24,416 nucleotides of DNA from JBQCHF01 sp051954955 (GCA_051954955.1 JBQCHF010000096.1:1-24416); one strand, 5' to 3'; counted from the stretch's first letter, positions 6,788 through 15,553 are shown. Notes: generated by a model not told the origin, from the letters alone. Program-made: numbers and translations.

Positions 6788-6794
6788 GCCCCTC

Positions 6795-8036
6795 GTGCGG
6801 GCCGCTCACCCGGCCCTTCAGATCGCGCCGCCCGAAGGGGCGCCGCATCGACGCGGCGCGGTCGGGAACTGGCTGGGCGTGCTCCGTCCGGCTGCCGCGC
6901 GACGTCGGGCCGGCGCCCTGGCCAGGGCGCGGGCCCACGACCCTCGTCTGCAGCAGATGGTCCGCGTGACCGTGGCCGCCACCGCCGCCTGGGTCGTCGC
7001 GGACACGCTCCTGCACGCGCGCATCCCCGTGCTGGCGCCGATCGCCACGCTCATCGTGATGCAGCAGACGGTCTACGCCACCACCCGGCAGGCCCTCAAG
7101 GTCCTGGCCGGCGTCATCGTCGGGGCCGGCATCGGGCTCGCGGCCGGGGTCTGGCTGGGGTCGCACTGGTGGAGCGTCGCCCTCATCGTCCTGCTCGGGC
7201 TCGCGTTGCGCGGCTGGGGCCGGCTCGAGCCGGTGCTGGGGGCCACCGGCGGCCTGCAGGTGCCGATCACCGCCGTGCTGGTCCTGTCCCTCGGGGAGGG
7301 CTACGGCGGTGTGCGCGCCCTGCTCACCCTCGTCGGGGCGGGGTTCGGGGTGCTGGTCAGTGTGGTCGCACCTCCGGTGCGCACCGGCACCGGCGAGGCT
7401 CGGCTCGCGGCGCTGGCCGCGGACCTGTCCGGGCTGCTGCGCGACGTCGACGCCGGCCTGCGCGGCGAGTGGGACCTGGACGGGGCGCAGGCCTGGCTGC
7501 GGCACGCGCGCCGGCTCGGCGTGCGGCTCGCGTCAGTGCGCGAGGAGCTGGCGACGGCACAGGAGAGCGTGCGATGGAACCCGCGCCGGGTCGGGGAGCG
7601 GGCCGGCCGGCGCCTCGGTGAGCGGGTGGACCAGCTCGACGCCGCCGGCGCCGCGCTCGACCACGCCGTCGGCCAGGCCCGCAGCCGGACCCGCAGCCTG
7701 GCCGACCTGGCGACCGGTGCCCGGCGCGACCCGGTGCCACCGCCCCGCCTGCCCCCGGAGCTGGCCGACCTCGTCGACGGCGTGGCGGAGGCGCTCGGGG
7801 ACTACGCGGCCGTGCTGCGCAGCGGGCGTGCGGACACCGTGGACGCGTTGCGCGAGCAGATCGCGGCGGCCCGCCGCTGCGGCGAGGCGGCAGCCGCCGC
7901 GCTGTCCGGGCTGCCGCCCTCGGACCCGCGGGCGGCCCGGCTGATCTCGAGTCTGGCCCAGGAGCCGCTGCGGCTGCTCGACGAGCTCGACCCGGACGGC
8001 GCGCACGCGGCCGCGACCCGGGTGAGGGGGCGCTGA
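6795..8036 (+). CDS. Aromatic acid exporter (ArAE/DUF939-like) membrane protein
   Basis: A protein of up to 413 residues with one bundle of about six transmembrane segments in the first half (roughly 55-195; stretches such as VRVTVAATAAWVVADTLL, VLAPIATLIVMQQTVYATT, LKVLAGVIVGAGIGLAAGVW and ALLTLVGAGFGVLVSVVAPP) and a long soluble Ala/Arg-rich helical C-terminal half. This is the layout of the aromatic acid exporter family, related to FUSC proteins, thought to export aromatic carboxylates or other organic acids. GTG 6795 has no ribosome-binding site and is very close to the LacI-type palindrome; GTG 6879 (residue 29) is an alternative start. It is divergent from the sugar ABC ATPase. Confidence 0.75.
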   Translation: MRAAHPALQIAPPEGAPHRRGAVGNWLGVLRPAAARRRAGALARARAHDPRLQQMVRVTVAATAAWVVADTLLHARIPVLAPIATLIVMQQTVYATTRQALKVLAGVIVGAGIGLAAGVWLGSHWWSVALIVLLGLALRGWGRLEPVLGATGGLQVPITAVLVLSLGEGYGGVRALLTLVGAGFGVLVSVVAPPVRTGTGEARLAALAADLSGLLRDVDAGLRGEWDLDGAQAWLRHARRLGVRLASVREELATAQESVRWNPRRVGERAGRRLGERVDQLDAAGAALDHAVGQARSRTRSLADLATGARRDPVPPPRLPPELADLVDGVAEALGDYAAVLRSGRADTVDALREQIAAARRCGEAAAAALSGLPPSDPRAARLISSLAQEPLRLLDELDPDGAHAAATRVRGR

Positions 8037-8173
8037 AGGCCGGGAGATCACGAAGGTGGGCCGTTCCGGGATTGGGTGCATCGCGCACGGGAATCGGAGG
8101 GGATCCGCGGAGCGAGGTCGCGCCGTCGTGGCGCCTCCGGTGTCCGCGACTGCGTGCCAAGGAGGCGGTGGCG

Positions 8174-9559
8174 GTGCCGAGTGTCGTGCGGGAAGTGCGG
8201 TCGAACGGGTTCCTGATGCGGATCGCGATCATCGCCGCGCTCGGCGGGTTCCTCTTCGGCTACGACACGGGCGTCATCTCCGGCGCGCTGCTGTTCATCA
8301 AGAAGGACCTGCACGCCTCGCAGCTCGCGCAGCAGTGGATCGTCGGCTCGCTGCTCATCGGAGCCGTCGTCGGCGCCATCATCTCCGGCTACCTGTCCGA
8401 CCGCATCGGCCGGCGCTGGACCAAGTTCGGCTCCGGCTGCGTCTACGTCGTCGGCGCGCTGGCCGGCGCCTTCGCCACCAACACCGCCTGGCTGATCGGC
8501 ACCCGGTTCGTCCTCGGCCTCGCCGTCGGGACCGCCTCGTTCGTGTCGGTCGAGTACATCTCCGAGCAGACCCCGCCACGGCTGCGCGGGGCGGTCACCT
8601 CGTTCAACCAGCTCATGGTCACCAGCGGCATCTTCATCGCCTACCTGGTGGACGCCGGCTTCCAGCACGTCCCCGGCACCTGGCGCTGGATGATCGGCCT
8701 GGCCGCCGTGCCGGGCATCGCGCTCGCGGTCGGCATGATCTTCGTGCCCTACTCGCCGCGCTGGCTTGTGATGAAGGGACGCGAGGACGAGGCGCGCGGC
8801 GTGCTGGCCAAGACCCGCGACGAGAGCGAGGTCGACGACGAGGTCGCCGACATCCGCGACACCGCCCGCGAAGGTGCCGAGACCGGCGTCAAGGACCTGT
8901 TCACGGCCCGGCTCCGGCCGCTCATGATCACCGGTCTGGCCCTGGCCATCTTCCAGCAGCTCATCGGCGTCAACACCGTCATCTACTACGCGGCCACCAT
9001 CCTCAAGTACGCCGGGCTGTCCAGCACCGGCGCGGTGACCCAGGCGGTGTTCATCGGGCTGACCAACGTGATCTTCACGATCGTGGCGATCCTGCTCCTG
9101 GACCGCGTCGGGCGCCGCCCGCTGCTGCTCGTCGGCACCGTGGGATGCACGCTGGCGCTGGTCGGGCTCGGGCTGTTCTTCCAGCTGCAGGCCCTGCAGC
9201 AGGTCGGCTGGCTGGCTCTGGTCTTCCTGCTGGTGTTCGTCGCCTCGTTCGCCGTCGGTCTCGGCCCGGTGTTCTGGCTGATGATCAGCGAGATCTACCC
9301 GCTGGGCATCCGGAGCAAGGCGATGTCCGTGGCCACGGTGGCCAACTGGGCTGCCAACTTCCTCATCTCCTACTTCTTCCTGCAGCTCATCGACGCCGTC
9401 GGGCGGCCCACCACGTTCTGGCTCTACGCCCTCATGGGCGTCCTCGCCACGGCCTACTTCGCCTGGAAGCTGCCGGAGACCAAGGACCGCTCGCTGGAGG
9501 AGATCCAGCGCGAGCTGGGTGCGGACACGGGGGAGCGGGAGAAGCAGGCGGCGCACTGA
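8174..9559 (+). CDS. Sugar porter, major facilitator superfamily
   Basis: A 461-residue, 12-helix sugar/H+ symporter of the XylE/GalP/AraE group in the cytoplasmic membrane. Family marks: GGFLFGYDTGVISGAL in helix 1 (24-39), SDRIGRRW between helices 2 and 3 (75-82), PYSPRWLV after helix 6, QQLIGVNTVIYY in helix 7, DRVGRRPLLL between helices 8 and 9, and the terminal PETKDRSLEEI. The start is fixed by a perfect AAGGAGG (8159-8165) eight bases before GTG 8174; the open frame continues upstream but without support. The exact sugar cannot be told (xylose, arabinose, glucose, galactose and myo-inositol carriers share these motifs). It gives a second, ATP-independent sugar import route next to the maltodextrin ABC system. 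Confidence 0.92.
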   Translation: MPSVVREVRSNGFLMRIAIIAALGGFLFGYDTGVISGALLFIKKDLHASQLAQQWIVGSLLIGAVVGAIISGYLSDRIGRRWTKFGSGCVYVVGALAGAFATNTAWLIGTRFVLGLAVGTASFVSVEYISEQTPPRLRGAVTSFNQLMVTSGIFIAYLVDAGFQHVPGTWRWMIGLAAVPGIALAVGMIFVPYSPRWLVMKGREDEARGVLAKTRDESEVDDEVADIRDTAREGAETGVKDLFTARLRPLMITGLALAIFQQLIGVNTVIYYAATILKYAGLSSTGAVTQAVFIGLTNVIFTIVAILLLDRVGRRPLLLVGTVGCTLALVGLGLFFQLQALQQVGWLALVFLLVFVASFAVGLGPVFWLMISEIYPLGIRSKAMSVATVANWAANFLISYFFLQLIDAVGRPTTFWLYALMGVLATAYFAWKLPETKDRSLEEIQRELGADTGEREKQAAH

Positions 9560-9623
9560 CGTTGTGCGATGACGCACGCCGCAGATCGGATCCATTGGGT
9601 GGGGGGCACCCAGAGCCAAACCT

Positions 9624-9650
9624 ATTGGGTCAGGGTGCCCCTGACCCAAT
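9624..9650. terminator. Perfect bidirectional hairpin between convergent operons
   Basis: ATTGGGTCAGGG (9624-9635) and CCCTGACCCAAT (9639-9650) form a perfect 12-bp stem with a TGC loop, between the MFS gene and the oppositely oriented amylase gene. It can terminate transcription from both sides. The motif ATTGGGT also occurs just upstream near 9593. Confidence 0.75.
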
Positions 9651-9687
9651 GCGGACGATCTTGTGCACGAACGTGCCCTTCATCCAA

Positions 9688-9707
9688 TCAGGCCGGGACG
9701 AGCCTGA
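9688..9707 (-). terminator. Second hairpin after the amylase gene
   Basis: TCAGGC (9688-9693) and GCCTGA (9702-9707) form a 6-bp stem with an 8-base loop, 27 bases beyond the amylase stop. It is weaker than the neighbouring perfect hairpin and may act as a first-stage terminator or 3'-end stabiliser. Confidence 0.35.
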
Positions 9708-9733
9708 GACCGAGCGCGATCCGGGATGAGCCT

Positions 9734-11572
9734 CTACAGCGCCCACACCTGGAACGTCGGCCCGTCCCCGGGCAGCTCCACCGCGTCCGCGGTCACCTTC
9801 GCCGACGCCCCGCCGTAGAGGTTGGCCGGCATGTTCCGCACGATGGTGCGCGGCAGCCGGACGCCGGCGTGGGGGGCGCGGGCGGCGAGGACGAGCAGGC
9901 GCTCCTCGGGGGACTCGCGCAGGAACACCACGACGTCGTCGTCGACGTGCGCCCAGCGCCGGCCGCCCTCCCGCAGCGCGGGGTGCTCGCGGCGCAGCCG
10001 GGCCAGGTCCCGGTAGGTGCGCATCGTGCGGCCCTCGAACAGGTCCCGGTCGCCCCACGGCATCGGGGTGCGCGAGTGCTCGCCGTCCGTGCCCTGCAGG
10101 CCGAGCTCGTCGCCCATGAAGACCATGGGGACGCCGACCGAGGTGAACAGCAGGCCGGCGGCCACCTCCACCGCGTCGTCGGAGCCGAGCACGGTGCGGA
10201 TCCGCGGGGTGTCGTGCGAGCCGAGCGCGTTGACGGCGTGCAGGGCGCTGCGCCACGGGACGATCGCGCTGAACTCGCGCGCCGCGGCGAAGGCCTCTCC
10301 GGCCCCCAGGCGCGGGATCGACGTCGGCATGCCGAGGAACTGCAGGCCGTTGCCGGGGTCGGTCAGCCAGGTCCACACCGGCCGGGTGAAGGCGGCGTAG
10401 TTCATCACCGCGTGCCAGCCGTCGCCCTGCAGGTCGGCGTGCGAGTCGTGGAAGTGCTCGGCGATGAGGAAAGCGTCCGGGTTCTCGATCCGCATGGCCG
10501 AGCGGACGAGGGCCGCCACCTCGTGGGCGTAGTCGTCGGTGCCGTGCCGCCCGGTCATGTTGGCGACGTCGATGCGCCAGCCGTCCAGGGAGTACGGCGC
10601 GCGCAGCCAGCGGCGCACCGCGCTGTCCGGTCCGCAGACGAACCGCTGGCGCAGCCCCTCCGAGGCCCAGTTCAGCTTGGGCAGCGACGGGAAGTCCCAC
10701 CAGGAGACGTAGTCGTCAGGGTGGTCGCGGAAGTAGTAGTAGGAGGCCTCCGGGTGCTCCGGGTGGCCCTGGGCCGCCTCGAACCACTCGTGGCCGTTAC
10801 CGGTGTGGTTGGTGGTGAGGTCGCCCATCACCCGGATCCCCCGGCGGTGCGCGGCATCGGTGAGCGAGGCCAGCGCGGCGTCGCCGCCGAGCAGCGGGTC
10901 GATCCGGTCGAACGACGAGGCGTCGTAGCGGTGGTTGGAGCGGCTGGGGAAGATCGGGGTCATGTAGAGCAGGTCGACGCCGAGGTCGACCAGGTGGTCC
11001 AGGTGCGCCTCGATGCCGCCCAGGTCGCCGCCGAAGAGCTGCCGGGGCGTGTCCGGTCCCTGGTGGACGACCTCGTCGGACCAGCGCGCCGGGACCGCCC
11101 AGTCCGGCACGGTCGCCGGGGGCTCGTCGTAGCGGCCGTCGCCCCGCGCGAAGCGGTCCGGGAAGATCTGGTACACGAACGAGGAGCGGGCCCACGCCGG
11201 CGGCTGCTCGAACGTGGTGGCCCGGAAGTCGGCCGCGTCGGGCACGTCGCGCTGGTGCACGCCGGTGCCGTTGAGCCAGCTGTACCTGCTGCCGTGGTCG
11301 AGCAGCACCCGGTAGGAGGTGACCGGGTGGTGCACCGGGAGGGTGGCCCGGTACCAGGTGTCGTGCTCGTCCACGTGGTCCACGACGGCCTCGTGGTAGC
11401 GGGGCTCGCCGTCCTGCACCGAGCGGACGTGCACGGCCCGGACCGGCCGGCTGCGCGGCACACGCACCAGCACCGGCACGTCCTCGTCCAGCGCCGGCGC
11501 CTGCTGGGGCAGGTGCAGGGCTGAGCCGTCGTGGTGCGGCTGGTCGAGCAGGTCGTCGCCGAACACGCTCAT
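9734..11572 (-). CDS. Cytoplasmic GH13 alpha-amylase (neopullulanase/cyclomaltodextrinase-like)
   Basis: A 612-residue glycoside hydrolase with no signal peptide, so it acts on imported maltodextrins inside the cell. A beta-rich N-terminal domain (about 30-125) precedes the barrel, which opens with FVYQIFPDRFARGD (132-145), as in neopullulanase, maltogenic amylase and cyclomaltodextrinase. The four GH13 regions are intact: DLTTNH (251-256), GWRIDVAN with nucleophile D335, FLIAEHFH with acid/base E372, and LGSHDTPRI with D454. A short beta domain ends the protein. The ATG overlaps the malG stop as ATGA, so it is the last gene of malEFG with coupled translation. Whether it releases maltose, glucose or panose, or also transglycosylates, cannot be told. 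Confidence 0.92.
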   Translation of the reverse strand: MSVFGDDLLDQPHHDGSALHLPQQAPALDEDVPVLVRVPRSRPVRAVHVRSVQDGEPRYHEAVVDHVDEHDTWYRATLPVHHPVTSYRVLLDHGSRYSWLNGTGVHQRDVPDAADFRATTFEQPPAWARSSFVYQIFPDRFARGDGRYDEPPATVPDWAVPARWSDEVVHQGPDTPRQLFGGDLGGIEAHLDHLVDLGVDLLYMTPIFPSRSNHRYDASSFDRIDPLLGGDAALASLTDAAHRRGIRVMGDLTTNHTGNGHEWFEAAQGHPEHPEASYYYFRDHPDDYVSWWDFPSLPKLNWASEGLRQRFVCGPDSAVRRWLRAPYSLDGWRIDVANMTGRHGTDDYAHEVAALVRSAMRIENPDAFLIAEHFHDSHADLQGDGWHAVMNYAAFTRPVWTWLTDPGNGLQFLGMPTSIPRLGAGEAFAAAREFSAIVPWRSALHAVNALGSHDTPRIRTVLGSDDAVEVAAGLLFTSVGVPMVFMGDELGLQGTDGEHSRTPMPWGDRDLFEGRTMRTYRDLARLRREHPALREGGRRWAHVDDDVVVFLRESPEERLLVLAARAPHAGVRLPRTIVRNMPANLYGGASAKVTADAVELPGDGPTFQVWAL

Positions 11573-12486
11573 CCCTTCACGGCACCGGCGGTGAGGCCGC
11601 CGACGATGTAGCGCTGGAGGAACTGGAACAGCAGCACGGTGGGCAGCGCGCCGAGGAACGCCCCGGCGGCGAACACGCCCCAGTTCTGGTCGAACTGCTG
11701 GGAGACGAACTGGTAGAGCCCGACGGCGAGGGTCTGCTTGCGCGGGTCGGTGAGCAGCACGCTGGCGATGACGAACTCGTTGAGCGTGGCCACGAACGAC
11801 AGCAGGCCGACCACGGCCAGGATCGGGGCCACCAGGCGCAGGATGATCCCGAAGAAGATCTGAGCGTGCGACGCGCCGTCGATCTTGGCCGACTCGTCCA
11901 GCTCCATCGGCACCGTGTTGAAGAAGCCGTACATCAGGTAGGTGTTCACGCCGAGGGCGCCGCCGAGGTAGACCATGATCAGGCCGATCCGGCTGCCGAG
12001 GCCGAGCGCGGGGAACACGTCCTTGATGCCGACCATCAGCAGGAAGATCGCGACGAACGCCAGCAGCTGCGGGAACATCTGCACCAGCAGCAGCGAGAGC
12101 AGGCCGCCCCGGCGGCCGCGGAAGCGGAAGCGGGAGAACGCGTAGGCCGCGCAGGCACCGAGGAAGACCGTGCCGGCCGCAGTGACCAGCCCGACGAACA
12201 TGGTGTTGAGGAACCACCAGCCATACGGGTGCAATGGGTCGGTGAACAGGTCCTTGTAGTTCTGGAGCGTGAAGCTGCTGAAGAGGCTGTTGGAGCCGAC
12301 CAGCGTGCCGGTGCTGTTGACCGACGCGCTGAGGATGAAGACGACGGGGAAGAGCGCGATGGCGAGGGCGACCACGCCGACGACGTGCCGCCAGCCGGTC
12401 TCGCGGAACTTCCTCCCCGCGCTCTTCGTGCGCTGGGCCGGGAGGCCGGCCGCCGCTCCGGGGGGCGCCTGGACCGTGGTGGCCAT
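11569..12486 (-). CDS. malG: Maltose/maltodextrin ABC transporter permease MalG
   Basis: A 305-residue inner permease subunit with six predicted helices, the first at about 36-55. The cytoplasmic EAA loop that contacts the ATPase is at about 196-215 (MELDESAKIDGASHAQIFFG). The C-terminus (FLQRYIVGGLTAGAVKG) ends in the G-A-V-K-G form typical of MalG, which reaches into the binding-protein site in E. coli. It starts at ATG 12486, one base after the malF stop, with GAGGAG inside the end of malF, and overlaps the amylase start by four bases. Length and motifs are normal. It forms the channel together with MalF. Confidence 0.94.
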   Translation of the reverse strand: MATTVQAPPGAAAGLPAQRTKSAGRKFRETGWRHVVGVVALAIALFPVVFILSASVNSTGTLVGSNSLFSSFTLQNYKDLFTDPLHPYGWWFLNTMFVGLVTAAGTVFLGACAAYAFSRFRFRGRRGGLLSLLLVQMFPQLLAFVAIFLLMVGIKDVFPALGLGSRIGLIMVYLGGALGVNTYLMYGFFNTVPMELDESAKIDGASHAQIFFGIILRLVAPILAVVGLLSFVATLNEFVIASVLLTDPRKQTLAVGLYQFVSQQFDQNWGVFAAGAFLGALPTVLLFQFLQRYIVGGLTAGAVKG

Positions 12487-12487
12487 G

Positions 12488-14140
12488 TCAGTTCAGCTCC
12501 TCGAGGGCGCGGGTGCGGCGGAACAGCAGGCCCGAGATGGTCGCGATGATCACGAAGATGAGGATCGAGACCGCGCAGGCGAACCCGTACTGGCGGTTGG
12601 TGCCGCCGAAGGCCAGCTTGTAGACGAACGAGATGAGGATGTCGGTGGCGCCGACGTCGACCGGGGCGTTGAGGTCCTTCGGGCCGCCGCCGGTCAGCAT
12701 GTAGATGGTGTTGAAGTTGTTGAAGTTGAATGCGAACGAGGAGATCAGCAGCGGGGCGAGGCTCACCAGCAGCAGCGGCAGCTTGATCTGCCGGAACGCC
12801 TGGAACGGGCTGGCGCCGTCGACCGCGGAGGCCTCGGTCAGCTCCTTGGGGATGGCCTGCAGTGCCCCGGTGGCGACCAGGAACATGTAGGGGAAGCCGA
12901 GCCAGGTGTTGACCAGCAGCACGCTGAGCCGGGCCAGCCACGGGTCGGTCAGCCAGGGGATCTCCGCCCCGCCGAGGAGCACCGAGTTGATGATCCCGAA
13001 GCGGGTGTTGAGCATGCCGGCGAAGACCAGCGCGGAGAGGAACGCGGGGATCGCGTAGGGGAGGATCAGGAGCGAGCGGTACACCTTGCGGCCGCGCATG
13101 CGCTCGTCGTTCAGGGTGAGCGCGAGCAGCAGGCCGACGGCGAAGGTGAGGAGCACCGAGAGGCCGGCGAACGCGAAGGTCCACACGAAGACGCCGATGA
13201 ACGGGCCGCGGATCTGAGAGTTGGTGAGGACCTTGGTGAAGTTCTGGAAGCCGACGTAGACCTTCCAGCCCGGCGTCAGCACCTTTCCGTCCGCGGACCG
13301 GAACTCGCCCTTGCCGTCGTTGACGAAGACGGTGCCCTTGCTGGTGTCCCGGATCTGGTCCGACGCCGCGTCGTAGCGGTAGGTGGACTTGAAGACGTAG
13401 CCGGTGCTGCCGTCCTGCGTGCCGATGGTGCCGGCGTTCGGGTCCGACGAGATGGGCACGCGCAGGGCGGTGACCTGCTGCTGCGCGGCGAGGATGTCGT
13501 TGAAGCCTAGCGTGGTCCAGCCGGGCACGGAGGCCGCCTGCCCGGACGCGTCCTTCTGGGCCTGCGGTGCCGGCGCGAGCGGGGTGGTGGCGGTGCCGAG
13601 CTCGGCCTGCTTGGTCTCGGGGTCGGTCACCAGGAAGCCGAGCTCGCCGTCCTTGCGCACGATCTTGAGCGGGTAGGCCGGGGAGTCCGGGACGCGCGTC
13701 TGGTTGCCGGCCAGGATGGCCGCGACGGCGTCGGCCTTGGTGCTGTTGTGGCCGTCGCCGTAGTTGGTGAACGCCGCGTAGCCGGTGTACATCACGACGT
13801 AGACCTGGAAGACCAGCAGCGGGATGAGGCCGGACAGCAGGTACTTGGCCGGCAGATAGCCCTTGCGCCAGTAGACGATGTTGATGGCCACGACGGCCAC
13901 CACCATGGCCGTGAGGCCCTTCCAGGAGTGGTTGGCCCACAGGGCGGCGATGCCGTAGATGCCCAGGGCGTCGACGACGCCGAGCACGACCACCTTGACC
14001 AGCAGGCTGCGGGCGCTCCGGCTGCTGGCGATGGGGCGGTGCGGCTGGCCGGAGGGAGCGCGGCCGGTCGGGGTGCCGGTGCTCCCGGTGCTCTCGGGCG
14101 GGACCAGGTCCGGACCCGGTCCGAGGGGGGTGGTGGTCAC
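12488..14140 (-). CDS. malF: Maltose/maltodextrin ABC transporter permease MalF with large extracytoplasmic loop
   Basis: A 550-residue permease, much longer than ordinary sugar ABC permeases (about 300). After a polar Pro/Ser-rich N-tail (1-45) come three hydrophobic segments (about 47-70, 76-91 and 101-124). A large polar region (about 125-310) follows, in the position of the E. coli MalF P2 domain that contacts MalE, and then the core permease helices. The EAA loop is at 436-455 (EASAVDGASPFQAFRQIKLP). The C-terminus RRTRALEELN is cytoplasmic. The start is GTG 14140 with GGAG about nine bases upstream. It follows malE after a 126-base gap containing a hairpin and abuts malG. Substrate assignment comes from operon context. 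Confidence 0.93.
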   Translation of the reverse strand: MTTTPLGPGPDLVPPESTGSTGTPTGRAPSGQPHRPIASSRSARSLLVKVVVLGVVDALGIYGIAALWANHSWKGLTAMVVAVVAINIVYWRKGYLPAKYLLSGLIPLLVFQVYVVMYTGYAAFTNYGDGHNSTKADAVAAILAGNQTRVPDSPAYPLKIVRKDGELGFLVTDPETKQAELGTATTPLAPAPQAQKDASGQAASVPGWTTLGFNDILAAQQQVTALRVPISSDPNAGTIGTQDGSTGYVFKSTYRYDAASDQIRDTSKGTVFVNDGKGEFRSADGKVLTPGWKVYVGFQNFTKVLTNSQIRGPFIGVFVWTFAFAGLSVLLTFAVGLLLALTLNDERMRGRKVYRSLLILPYAIPAFLSALVFAGMLNTRFGIINSVLLGGAEIPWLTDPWLARLSVLLVNTWLGFPYMFLVATGALQAIPKELTEASAVDGASPFQAFRQIKLPLLLVSLAPLLISSFAFNFNNFNTIYMLTGGGPKDLNAPVDVGATDILISFVYKLAFGGTNRQYGFACAVSILIFVIIATISGLLFRRTRALEELN

Positions 14141-14199
14141 GAGGGGGCTCCGTCCGGCCTGGTGCGCGTCGTGCGGTCGAGAAGGGCGGGGATGTGGAT

Positions 14200-14241
14200 C
14201 GGCGGTCCGGCCCCGGCCTGAGGCGCGGGACCGGACCGCCG
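14200..14241 (-). other. Intercistronic hairpin between malE and malF
   Basis: GGCGGTCCGG (14201-14210) and CCGGACCGCC (14231-14240) pair perfectly, extended by C14200-G14241, around a 20-base loop. It starts 26 bases after the malE stop and lies 60 bases before malF. In this position it likely stabilises malE mRNA or partly terminates, so that binding protein is made in excess of permease. Confidence 0.6.
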
Positions 14242-14266
14242 GGTCTGTTGCGGACGAGCTGTCAGG

Positions 14267-15553
14267 TCAGGAGGCTGCGATCTTGCTCTTGATCGAGGCG
14301 GCCATCTTGGTCCAGAGCTGTGCCGGGTCGCCCTTGCCCTGGATGATCGCGATCTCGGTCGAGCCCCAGTCGGACCAGACGCTGTCCATCTGCGGGATGT
14401 TGGGCAGCGGCACGCCGTTGGCGCCCACCTGGCCGAAGCCGGCGATCACCGGGTCGGACTTGACCTGGTCGAACACCGAGGTCAGCGCCGGGGGACGGCC
14501 ACCGGTGTCGTAGAGCGCCTTCTGGACCTCGGGGCGGCTCAGGTAGTTCACGACGAAGTCGTTGGCCACGAGCGGGTTCTTGCTCTTAGCGGAGACGTAG
14601 AAGCCTTGGACGCCGACGAACGGCTGTGCCGGCTGGCCACCGGCGCTCGGGACCGGGTCGACCGAGAACTTGATGCCGGCCTTCTGGAAGTCCGGCGTGT
14701 TCCACGGGCCGGTGATGATGAACGGCGCCTGGCCCTTCAGGAAGGCCTGCTTGGCGATGTCGCCGTTGATCGAGCCGCTGAGCACCTTCTCCTTGCCCAG
14801 CTTGGCCAGCTCGGCGGCGAACTTCAGACCGTTCGCGTCACCAATGGTCAGCTTGCTCGGGTCGTAGGAGCCGTCGGCCTTGGTGCCGAACACGGTCGAG
14901 CCGAACGAGGTCTGCAGCGGGTACAGGTGGTACGGGTCGCCGCCCTTGGGGTCCTGCTGGACCAGGAACGGGAACTTCGCCTTGCCCGAGGCCACCAGCT
15001 TCTGCCCGACGCTGATCGCCTCGTCGAGGGTCTTGGGGGCGGTCGGCGCGAGCGCGGTGTTGCGGATCATTGCGATGTTCTCGACGGCATACGGCAGGCC
15101 GTAGGTCTGGCCGTCGTAGCTCATCGCGTCGATGGCCACCTTCTGGAACTGCGAGGCCTTGTCGCCGAGCTGGAGGGGGGCCACCACGCCGTTCTGCACG
15201 AGCTTGCCCAGCCAGTCGTGGGCGCCGACGATGACGTCGGGGCCCTGGCCGGTGGGGGCCTGCGAGATGAAGTCGTCGCGGATCTTGCCGAAGTCCTTCT
15301 GGACGACCTTGACGTCGACGCCCTTCTCCGTCTTGAAGACGGCGGCGATGTCCTGCAGCGGCTTGGCGCGAGTGTCGTCCGCCCAGACGGTCAGCGTGAC
15401 GCCGGCGTTGGACGCGGCGGCGCTCGGGCTGCTCGACGCCGTCGGGGACTCGCCGGCCGACGCGTTGGTGCTGCCGCTGCTCCCGGAGGAGCAGGCGGCG
15501 AGCGCCAGCGCGAGGCCCGCGACGCCCGCGAAGGCCTTGGTGGTCAAGTGCAT
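14267..15553 (-). CDS. malE: Maltose/maltodextrin-binding lipoprotein MalE
   Basis: A 428-residue extracellular solute-binding protein. The signal peptide MHLTTKAFAGVAGLALALAA ends at a lipobox (LAAC, Cys21), so the mature protein is lipid-anchored outside the membrane, followed by a Ser/Gly/Ala linker to about residue 50. The family-1 binding fold follows: VTLTVWADDTRAKPLQDIAA, GPDVIVGAHDWLGKL, YGLPYAVENIAMIRN, PFIITGPWN and DFVVNYLSRPEVQKALYD. The wording of these motifs matches maltose/maltodextrin binders. ATG 15553 was chosen over the longer frame because GGAGG lies about ten bases upstream and the signal peptide begins there. It is the first gene of the malE-F-G-amylase operon, divergent from the LacI-type regulator. 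Confidence 0.94.
   Translation of the reverse strand: MHLTTKAFAGVAGLALALAACSSGSSGSTNASAGESPTASSSPSAAASNAGVTLTVWADDTRAKPLQDIAAVFKTEKGVDVKVVQKDFGKIRDDFISQAPTGQGPDVIVGAHDWLGKLVQNGVVAPLQLGDKASQFQKVAIDAMSYDGQTYGLPYAVENIAMIRNTALAPTAPKTLDEAISVGQKLVASGKAKFPFLVQQDPKGGDPYHLYPLQTSFGSTVFGTKADGSYDPSKLTIGDANGLKFAAELAKLGKEKVLSGSINGDIAKQAFLKGQAPFIITGPWNTPDFQKAGIKFSVDPVPSAGGQPAQPFVGVQGFYVSAKSKNPLVANDFVVNYLSRPEVQKALYDTGGRPPALTSVFDQVKSDPVIAGFGQVGANGVPLPNIPQMDSVWSDWGSTEIAIIQGKGDPAQLWTKMAASIKSKIAAS

Noticed and set aside
9734..12217. An 827-residue amylase starting inside malG
   Set aside because: The upstream 215 codons are the shadow of malG; ATG 11572 overlaps the malG stop and begins the recognisable protein.
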